Assembly (NCBI GenBank): GCA_009786625.1
Contig: WQRT01000011.1
Location: 1 to 5,270, forward strand
Source of the DNA: Treponema sp.
GTDB taxonomy: Bacteria; Spirochaetota; Spirochaetia; Treponematales; Breznakiellaceae
Reading direction: 5' to 3'
Length of the DNA stretch: 5,270 nucleotides
Every line of letters starts with the position of its first letter. Position 1 is the first letter of the stretch. The position numbers and the translations under genes were made by a program. Below, piece by piece: positions 1 to 5,270 of this stretch. The notes under the pieces were generated by a model. That model ran no database searches, was not told the DNA's origin, and saw nothing but the letters and a program-made list of their open reading frames with translations.

Positions 1-2096
1 AGATAGTCATTAAAGCCGTTCTCCAGATACATTTCCCTCATTCCGGCGACTGCGTTAGCTGTCAACGCTACAATGGGAAGGTGGTCTAATAATTCCTGTT
101 CCACGCCTTCTTCATGTTCCCATTCCCTTATACGCTTAACCGCTTCCATACCATCCATGCCGGGCATTAAATGATCCATAAATACTAAATCGTATATGTT
201 CTTTTTTACAAGTTCGACAGCTCCCGCGCCTGAAAGGCTTACATCTATCTTTGCGCGGTACGGCAGGAGAAGACCTTGCGCCACCCTAAGATTGACAGGA
301 GAATCATCGACAATTAAAAATCTGGCATCGGGATAAATATATTTTACATTACCGCGGTTTTCTGATTTTAGCGTCTCCTCTTTTGTCTCCTGCGCGTCAT
401 CAGCGTCTGAAAGAGAATTTTTATCAATGCCCTGAGGAATGACCGCCGTGAATGTGCTTCCCTTGCCGTATTCACTTTCAAAACCAATGTCTCCGTCCAT
501 CGCGGCGCATAATTTTTTAGTGATCGAAAGTCCAAGACCGGTTCCTTCAATGCCGAAATTCTTTTTGGAATCAACCTGTATATAATCGCCGAAAAGCTTT
601 TCCCGGTCTTCCGGTTTAATACCCTTGCCGGTATCGCCGACGGAAATTTTCAGCCAAATTTGATCGTCTGTTTTCTTATCGATATTAACAGATAAATTGA
701 TATAACCTGAATCCGTGTATTTAACCGCGTTGGAAAGCAGATTAAGTAAAATCTGACGCACTTTTACTTCATCTCCGATGAGCTGCTTAGGTATTTTACT
801 GTCGATGTAATAAAAAAATTGAACTTGTTTTTCGGCAAGCCTTGTCCCGATAATGTTTACAGCTTCGTTTACCATTTTTGTAAATGAATAAATGACAGGA
901 ATAATTTCCAGTTTACCGGCTTCAATTTTTGAAATATCAAGAACATTATTAATAATCGAAACTAAATTGTTACCGGCTTGTTTTATATCCAGCGCGTAAC
1001 TCCTTGCTTCCTGTGAAAGATCCGCGCGTAAAAGCAGCTCCGCCATTCCTGTAATCGCGTTTACGGGAGTGCGGATCTCATGGCTCATGCTCGCGAGAAA
1101 TGACGATTTAAATTTGCTCTCCTTGTCGGCGCGGTTTCTCGCGTCAGACAATGACAGCAGCATGGAACTCAGAGACAAAGCGAGAATCAAGCCGAGGATG
1201 ATCAATATGATCGCGGATAAATATAAATCCTTGTAGAACTGATAGGACGGAGTCACGATGCCTATATACCATCCGTTAAAAATTCTTGTAAAAAAAGCAA
1301 CCGATGAGATTCCCGCGCTGTTAACAATTTTAACCGCCAGCGCTTCTCCGCCGCTGCGCAGAATACGCGCGATCTCCTCATAAGAACTGCCAAGCTCCTG
1401 AAGCTGAAGACCCGCGCATGAAATATCAGGATGCGCGATTATCGTCATGTTCTGATTGATAAGAATTCCAAAGCCGCCTGATTCTACTGTGAATGAAGAT
1501 ACATATTCCGTAAGCCAGCCGATTTCAACGTCAATTATCAATATGCCGATGTGCCGGTTTTCATTGTCAAAAATATTTGTAACGGCGGAAAAAATTGTAT
1601 CGCCTGTGCGCCAGTCTGTGTAAGGCGCGGTATAACCTACCCTGCTGCCGCTTCTGACGGCAATCTGATACCACGGGCGTGTCTGCGGAAGATGATCAGG
1701 ATCGGGAGTAAGACCGATACTGTCGTAGAAATCCCCGTGGATATATCCATAAATACCGTAATAATTTAACAGCCCCTGATCCTTCTGGCGCATCCATTCC
1801 GTTGTGTTGGTAAGATAATCAAGTATCTCCTGTTTGGATGCGTTTTGAATAATCATGTTCTGCACAATATGATACGTATTAAGAAGAATTGTTTCAGCTT
1901 CTGAAAGCCCTGCTCTGACATTCGCTTCCGCTGTGTAGATCATTTCCTGCGCTCTGTCCAGAAGACTCTGGCGGATAACTCGTCCCACAAAATAATAAGC
2001 CGCTCCGGCCATCATGGCGAAAGCCAGAAACACAAATAAGAGAGAGAACAGGTTGTATCGGAATTTTTTTCCCATTTTAAATTTAATTATTGTCAT
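1..2096 (-). CDS. Hybrid sensor histidine kinase (dCache-HisKA-HATPase_c-receiver), 3' end cut by window edge
   Basis: This is an inner-membrane sensor kinase that should autophosphorylate on a histidine and pass the phosphate to its own receiver domain. I translated 698 residues without a stop. Membrane helix 1 is at about 16-37 and a periplasmic region at about 38-289 has dCache character (R140-P-W-Y143, P158-Y-T-D161, G184 to D189). Membrane helix 2 is at about 291-316 and leads straight into the kinase with no HAMP or PAS domain. The H-box is S338-H339-E-I-R-T-P, so H339 is the phospho-acceptor. The N-box has N452 and N456, the G1 box is D488-T-G-K-G, and the G2 box is G518-T-G-L-G-L. The receiver starts near 592, with acidic D597 and D598, phospho-acceptor D641 in M-D-H-L-M-P, and T679; its conserved lysine lies past the edge. 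A further output or HPt domain could follow outside the window. The ATG at 2096 lies 3 bp after the upstream stop; Met8 (2075) is an alternative. Neither has a visible Shine-Dalgarno, so translational coupling to the lipoprotein gene is likely. Confidence 0.95.
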   Translation of the reverse strand, partial: MTIIKFKMGKKFRYNLFSLLFVFLAFAMMAGAAYYFVGRVIRQSLLDRAQEMIYTAEANVRAGLSEAETILLNTYHIVQNMIIQNASKQEILDYLTNTTEWMRQKDQGLLNYYGIYGYIHGDFYDSIGLTPDPDHLPQTRPWYQIAVRSGSRVGYTAPYTDWRTGDTIFSAVTNIFDNENRHIGILIIDVEIGWLTEYVSSFTVESGGFGILINQNMTIIAHPDISCAGLQLQELGSSYEEIARILRSGGEALAVKIVNSAGISSVAFFTRIFNGWYIGIVTPSYQFYKDLYLSAIILIILGLILALSLSSMLLSLSDARNRADKESKFKSSFLASMSHEIRTPVNAITGMAELLLRADLSQEARSYALDIKQAGNNLVSIINNVLDISKIEAGKLEIIPVIYSFTKMVNEAVNIIGTRLAEKQVQFFYYIDSKIPKQLIGDEVKVRQILLNLLSNAVKYTDSGYINLSVNIDKKTDDQIWLKISVGDTGKGIKPEDREKLFGDYIQVDSKKNFGIEGTGLGLSITKKLCAAMDGDIGFESEYGKGSTFTAVIPQGIDKNSLSDADDAQETKEETLKSENRGNVKYIYPDARFLIVDDSPVNLRVAQGLLLPYRAKIDVSLSGAGAVELVKKNIYDLVFMDHLMPGMDGMEAVKRIREWEHEEGVEQELLDHLPIVALTANAVAGMREMYLENGFNDY

Positions 2097-2099
2097 TTA

Positions 2100-3221
2100 T
2101 TATCTGATCAATTTAATGTTTTTATAATACCAGTTGATATTATTTCGTATCTGCGAATCGGAGAATATTTCGTTTTCTAAGCCGATATTTCTGCCATCGT
2201 TTGTTTGTATCACGCCGCTGTATATATTGAATGTTTCCGACTCGAGTTGCCGGCGCATATCGTTAAGCACAAAAGACGTATCGTCATCCCATTCAATTCT
2301 GTCGTTTAATGGAGCCAGATCGATAATTCCATCCCTTAACGAACCAAACCACGGATCTGTTTTAAACGTGCCGTCAATAACGCTGCGTACCAAATTAGTG
2401 TAATATACTCCCCAATGCCAAATCACCGATGTAAGAACCGCGTCAGGTGCGTCATGCTTCATATCGGTATTGTAGCCGATACCTAAAACGCCGGCTCTCT
2501 GCGCTTCAAGCTGCGGAACGGCAGTATCGCAATGCTGCGCGATCACATCACAGCCTAAAGCTATAAGAGCGCGCGCGGCGGACGCTTCCCCCATGGGATC
2601 AAACCAGCTATGCGTTACTCTGACAAAAACTTCAACGTTTGGATTAACTTTATGTGCGCCCATCGCAAACGCGTTAAGACCGCCTGTCACTTCGCTGTTG
2701 TCAGTTCCCCGCGCGGCGACAAAACCTATCATGTTTGTTTTTGTTTTTAAACCCGCTGCAATGCCGGAAAGATAACGCGCTTGATACAGCCTGCCGAAAT
2801 AATTTGTAAAATTAGTTTCGTTATATTTATAACCTGTGGCATTGGCGAATATAACAGATGGAAATTCGGCAGAAAGTTTTTCGCAGGTGTCCATATATCC
2901 CCAGCTTGTGGCGATAATTATTTTCGCTCCCTGGGCAATCATTTCCCTCATGCGTCCTTCGATATGCATCTGATCAACATCGTCAACATTTGTCCTGTAG
3001 ATGATTTGGCTATCGTTAAGAGAAAGATTACGCCGCATTTCGTCAATGCCGGATTGATGCGCGTAAGAATAGCCTGATGTCTCATTAAAAGGATTTGTTA
3101 TATGCACCACTCCGATTTTTACTTTTTCCTTCGCAAGAGGAGTCCCCGGCCGCCAGTCATTGCCGCATGAGGTAAAAGCGAGAGCATAAGCGGCCAGAAG
3201 AAAAACAAAGCTGTATTTCAC
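2100..3221 (-). CDS. BMP/PnrA-family solute-binding lipoprotein
   Basis: This is a predicted membrane-anchored periplasmic ligand-binding protein of the basic membrane protein family (COG1744), whose characterised members include nucleoside-binding lipoproteins such as Treponema PnrA. The 373 residues begin with a short basic and hydrophobic signal peptide ending in the lipobox F16-T-S-C19, which fits the relaxed spirochaete pattern. The mature domain starts K33-V-K-I-G-V-V-H and carries family-like blocks T105-S-W-G-Y-M-D-T-C-E114, N139-Y-F-G-R-L-Y-Q-A-R-Y-L-S-G, E177-V-T-G-G-L-N-A-F, S205-W-F-D-P and N339-like I-Q-T-N-D-G-R near 338-344. It belongs to a variant subgroup with N46-E-T-S-G-Y-S-Y where classic members have a D-x-S-F-N-type motif, so nucleoside binding should not be assumed. 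The start is GTG, supported by AGGAG nine bases upstream. It is the first gene of a probable two-gene unit with the hybrid kinase; no ABC permease or ATPase genes are visible nearby. It may serve a transporter encoded elsewhere or present ligand to the kinase. Confidence 0.93.
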   Translation of the reverse strand: MKYSFVFLLAAYALAFTSCGNDWRPGTPLAKEKVKIGVVHITNPFNETSGYSYAHQSGIDEMRRNLSLNDSQIIYRTNVDDVDQMHIEGRMREMIAQGAKIIIATSWGYMDTCEKLSAEFPSVIFANATGYKYNETNFTNYFGRLYQARYLSGIAAGLKTKTNMIGFVAARGTDNSEVTGGLNAFAMGAHKVNPNVEVFVRVTHSWFDPMGEASAARALIALGCDVIAQHCDTAVPQLEAQRAGVLGIGYNTDMKHDAPDAVLTSVIWHWGVYYTNLVRSVIDGTFKTDPWFGSLRDGIIDLAPLNDRIEWDDDTSFVLNDMRRQLESETFNIYSGVIQTNDGRNIGLENEIFSDSQIRNNINWYYKNIKLIR

Positions 3222-3230
3222 CGAAAAAGT

Positions 3231-3236
3231 CTCCTG
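3231..3236 (-). promoter_or_regulatory. Shine-Dalgarno of the BMP lipoprotein gene
   Basis: The minus strand reads CAGGAG here, with nine bases between AGGAG and the GTG at 3221. This decides in favour of GTG as the start codon, and the resulting protein begins with a well-formed lipoprotein signal peptide. Confidence 0.85.
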
Positions 3237-3276
3237 TTTGTAAATGTCTTAAGCAAAATAAACATAATTCCACTAT

Positions 3277-3305
3277 ATTATACCGTAAAAAGCTGCGGAA
3301 TTCAG
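3277..3305 (-). promoter_or_regulatory. Candidate sigma-70-type promoter of the lipoprotein-kinase unit
   Basis: On the minus strand a perfect TATAAT -10 hexamer lies at 3282-3277. A weak -35 (CTGAAT, 3305-3300, three of six matches including the core TGA) sits 17 bases upstream. Transcription would start near 3270, leaving a leader of about 50 bases that includes the Shine-Dalgarno. The weak -35 would be compatible with an activator, which is inference. Confidence 0.5.
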
Positions 3306-3313
3306 CATATTCC
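3297..3313. repeat. Short inverted repeat GGAAT-N7-ATTCC in the divergent promoter region
   Basis: Perfect 5-bp arms at 3297-3301 and 3309-3313 surround a 7-bp spacer. The repeat overlaps the -35 region of the candidate lipoprotein promoter and lies just upstream of the candidate uvrA promoter, so its position would suit an operator. A third copy of the half-site (AATTCC) lies at 3266-3271. The arms are short and may be chance. Confidence 0.25.
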
Positions 3314-3324
3314 TATAATTTCTT

Positions 3325-3352
3325 TTGTGAATTTTTAAGAAATAATTATACT
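3325..3352 (+). promoter_or_regulatory. Candidate sigma-70-type promoter of uvrA
   Basis: TTGTGA (3325-3330) and TATACT (3347-3352) are separated by 16 bases. This would give a start near 3359 and a 5' leader of about 50 bases. Two alternatives exist: a perfect TATAAT at 3314-3319 without a good -35, and TTGCCT (3371-3376) with TATCCT (3394-3399) at 17-base spacing, which would start only a few bases before the ATG. AT-rich sequence makes chance matches common. Confidence 0.35.
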
Positions 3353-3408
3353 ATATACGCGTAAAGCATATTGCCTATAAACCTTTTAATCGTTATCCTT
3401 AGCGTATT

Positions 3409-5270
3409 ATGGACAAATTAATCATCAAGGGAGCGCGTGAGCATAACCTTAAAAACATCGATCTTGAATTACCCCGCGACAGACTTATTGTTATATCAGG
3501 GCTCTCAGGTTCAGGCAAGAGTTCACTGGCTTTTGACACAATTTTCGCCGAAGGGCAAAGGCGTTACGTGGAAAGCCTCTCTGCTTACGCGCGGCAATTT
3601 TTGGGACGCATGGACAAACCCGACATTGATTACATAGAGGGGCTTTCCCCGGCGATTTCCATCGAACAGAAAACAACCCACCGCAACCCGCGCTCCACTG
3701 TCGGCACGGTAACGGAAATTTACGATTACTACCGCCTGTTATACGCCAGAATCGGTATACCTCACTGCCCGCAGTGCGGCAAGGAAATAAGAGAACAGCC
3801 TGTCGATTCAATTATCGAAACAATTTTACAGTTCAAGGAAGGAACAAAGATTCAGCTTCTCTCCCCCGTCATCCGCGGGAAAAAAGGCGAACATCAAAAA
3901 ATAATCGAGGATGCGCGTAAGGCAGGTTTCGCGCGCGCAAGAATAGACGGCGTGCCTGTTAATCTTGATGAAAATATAAAACTTGATAAACAAAAAAAAC
4001 ACTCGATAGAAATTATCGTTGACAGGCTTGTTATGGGAAAAAATATCCGCGCAAGACTGGCTGAATCCGTGGAAACAGCCGTGCAGACATCGGACGGTTT
4101 AATGCTTGTCCTTATTGACGAAGACGGTAAAAAGAGTGAACAGCTTTTTTCACAGAAAAATTCCTGCCCCGACTGCGGAGTGTCAATCCCGGAATTGCAG
4201 CCGCGTTTATTTTCGTTTAACAATCCTTTCGGAGCGTGTCCCGGCTGCACGGGACTCGGCGCGAAACTTGAGTTTGATCCCGACCTCGTAATCCCTGACC
4301 GCACTCTTTCGTTTAACGAGGGAGGCGTAATACCGTACAACCCCGACAGCGCGTGGAACCGCAGCCGCTTTGTGGGGCTTTCAAAACATTACGGGTTCAG
4401 CCTTGACACTCCGTTTAACAAATTGTCAAAAAAAGTTGTGAACGCGATTCTTCACGGCAGCGATGACGAAGTTAAAGTAAAATATATTAACCGTGAAGGA
4501 ACAGGTCATTTTCAATATCAATCAAAGTTTCCGGGTATTCTTGAAGAACTAAAACGCCGTTATCTTGAAACATCATCACAGGGAGTAAAAGACTGGTTGG
4601 AAAAATTCATGAGCCAGAAACCGTGCGAAGACTGCGGGGGAAAACGCCTTAAACCGGAAGTGTTATCTGTCACTTTAGCCGGGAAGAATATCTGGGAACT
4701 TTCATCGTTATCTGTCACTGACTCGCTTGATTTTTTTAAGACGGTAAAGTTAAGCAAGAATGAAAGCAAAATAGCGTATCAGATATTAAAGGAGATAAAC
4801 GCACGCCTCGGCTTTATGCAGAATGTCGGGCTTGATTACCTTAACCTTGAGCGCAAGGCTTCCACTCTTTCAGGCGGCGAGGCGCAGAGGATTAGGCTCG
4901 CGACGCAGATAGGTTCAAGTCTTGTCGGCGTTCTTTACATTCTCGACGAGCCTTCCATCGGGCTTCACCAGAGAGACAACCAGCGGCTTATCGACACTCT
5001 TCTGTACCTGCGCGATCTCGGCAACACATTGATCGTCGTAGAGCATGATGAACAGACTCTCCGCACAGCTGATCACATTGTTGACCTAGGACCCGGCGCG
5101 GGAGTTCACGGCGGGTATGTTGTCGCGCAGGGAACGCCTGAGAGTGTAATGAAAATAAAAGAAAGCCTTACAGGACAGTATCTCGCTGGTATTTTAAAAA
5201 TTGACATTCCAAATAAACGCCGCAAGGGAAACGGTGAATATTTAAAATTAAAAGGAGTAAGCGAACATAA
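3409..5270 (+). CDS. uvrA: UvrA, excinuclease ABC subunit A (N-terminal 620 residues, cut by right edge)
   Basis: UvrA is the cytoplasmic DNA-damage-recognition ATPase of nucleotide excision repair; it works as a dimer and loads UvrB at lesions. The visible 620 residues are roughly two thirds of the usual length of about 940. Walker A is G31-L-S-G-S-G-K37-S-S. The UvrB-binding and insertion regions follow. The first large zinc module is C253-x2-C256-x20-C277-x2-C280, at the same residue numbers as I recall for E. coli UvrA. Extra CxxC pairs lie at C120/C123 and C406/C409. The ABC signature is L487-S-G-G-E491, Walker B is L509-Y-I-L-D-E514 and the switch histidine is H546. The second ATPase half has just begun at the edge (G-V-S-E-H). 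The ATG at 3409 is the only reasonable start because an in-frame TAG sits at 3400-3402. No Shine-Dalgarno is visible before it. The reading frame is intact, and all catalytic residues of the first half are present. Confidence 0.99.
   Translation, partial: MDKLIIKGAREHNLKNIDLELPRDRLIVISGLSGSGKSSLAFDTIFAEGQRRYVESLSAYARQFLGRMDKPDIDYIEGLSPAISIEQKTTHRNPRSTVGTVTEIYDYYRLLYARIGIPHCPQCGKEIREQPVDSIIETILQFKEGTKIQLLSPVIRGKKGEHQKIIEDARKAGFARARIDGVPVNLDENIKLDKQKKHSIEIIVDRLVMGKNIRARLAESVETAVQTSDGLMLVLIDEDGKKSEQLFSQKNSCPDCGVSIPELQPRLFSFNNPFGACPGCTGLGAKLEFDPDLVIPDRTLSFNEGGVIPYNPDSAWNRSRFVGLSKHYGFSLDTPFNKLSKKVVNAILHGSDDEVKVKYINREGTGHFQYQSKFPGILEELKRRYLETSSQGVKDWLEKFMSQKPCEDCGGKRLKPEVLSVTLAGKNIWELSSLSVTDSLDFFKTVKLSKNESKIAYQILKEINARLGFMQNVGLDYLNLERKASTLSGGEAQRIRLATQIGSSLVGVLYILDEPSIGLHQRDNQRLIDTLLYLRDLGNTLIVVEHDEQTLRTADHIVDLGPGAGVHGGYVVAQGTPESVMKIKESLTGQYLAGILKIDIPNKRRKGNGEYLKLKGVSEH

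Noticed and set aside
1551..1769. 72-residue cysteine-containing open frame on the plus strand
   Set aside because: It lies opposite the conserved dCache core of the kinase and has no ribosome site or recognisable fold; it is a shadow frame.
2124..2132. Extended -10 (TGGTATTAT) on the minus strand inside the end of the lipoprotein gene, as an internal kinase promoter
   Set aside because: There is no recognisable -35 at any suitable spacing, and the two genes are 3 bp apart, so readthrough is the simpler explanation.
3292..3306. Possible hairpin GCTG-N7-CAGC as a terminator
   Set aside because: The stem is only 4 bp, there is no T-run after it on either strand, and it sits between divergent genes where no terminator is needed.
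3719..3780. CxxC pair at UvrA residues 120/123 as part of an unusual extra zinc finger
   Set aside because: A His-Cys-Pro-x-Cys segment at this position is common in bacterial UvrA proteins, so it is not unusual.
3894..4340. 148-residue open frame antisense to uvrA
   Set aside because: uvrA is clearly coding through this stretch with conserved zinc-binding and insertion-domain sequence; the antisense product is low-complexity serine-rich and has no recognisable family.

Overview
This 5,270-base window holds three genes, two of them cut by the window edges, arranged as a divergent pair of transcription units around a 187-bp AT-rich intergenic region. The most likely source is a spirochaete, probably a Treponema relative. 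This rests on the protein character of UvrA and of the BMP lipoprotein, the relaxed spirochaete-style lipobox (F-T-S-C), the moderate GC content, and the pairing of a BMP lipoprotein with a large hybrid kinase. The assignment comes from recalled family resemblance, not from a search.

Minus strand (3221 down to 1). A GTG-initiated gene with a strong Shine-Dalgarno encodes a 373-residue BMP/PnrA-type (COG1744) solute-binding lipoprotein. Its stop codon is followed after 3 bp by the ATG of a hybrid sensor histidine kinase. The kinase is read for 698 residues and runs off the left edge inside its receiver domain. It has one N-terminal membrane helix, a periplasmic double-Cache (dCache) sensor, a second membrane helix, no HAMP domain, then HisKA, HATPase_c and a receiver.

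Plus strand (3409 to the right edge). This is the first 620 residues of UvrA, the damage-recognition ATPase of nucleotide excision repair. It contains the whole first ATPase half and the very start of the second.

The most interesting feature is the binding lipoprotein and dCache hybrid kinase pair. The tight spacing, the missing ribosome-binding site for the kinase and the absence of ABC permease or ATPase genes between them suggest a periplasmic-binding-protein-assisted two-component sensor, comparable in layout to LuxP-LuxQ or TorT-TorS. The dCache domain also carries residues resembling the described amino-acid-binding dCache motif. uvrA looks like an ordinary housekeeping gene that happens to be divergent, but its start has no visible Shine-Dalgarno. 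I see no RNA genes, mobile elements, CRISPR arrays or convincing terminators.
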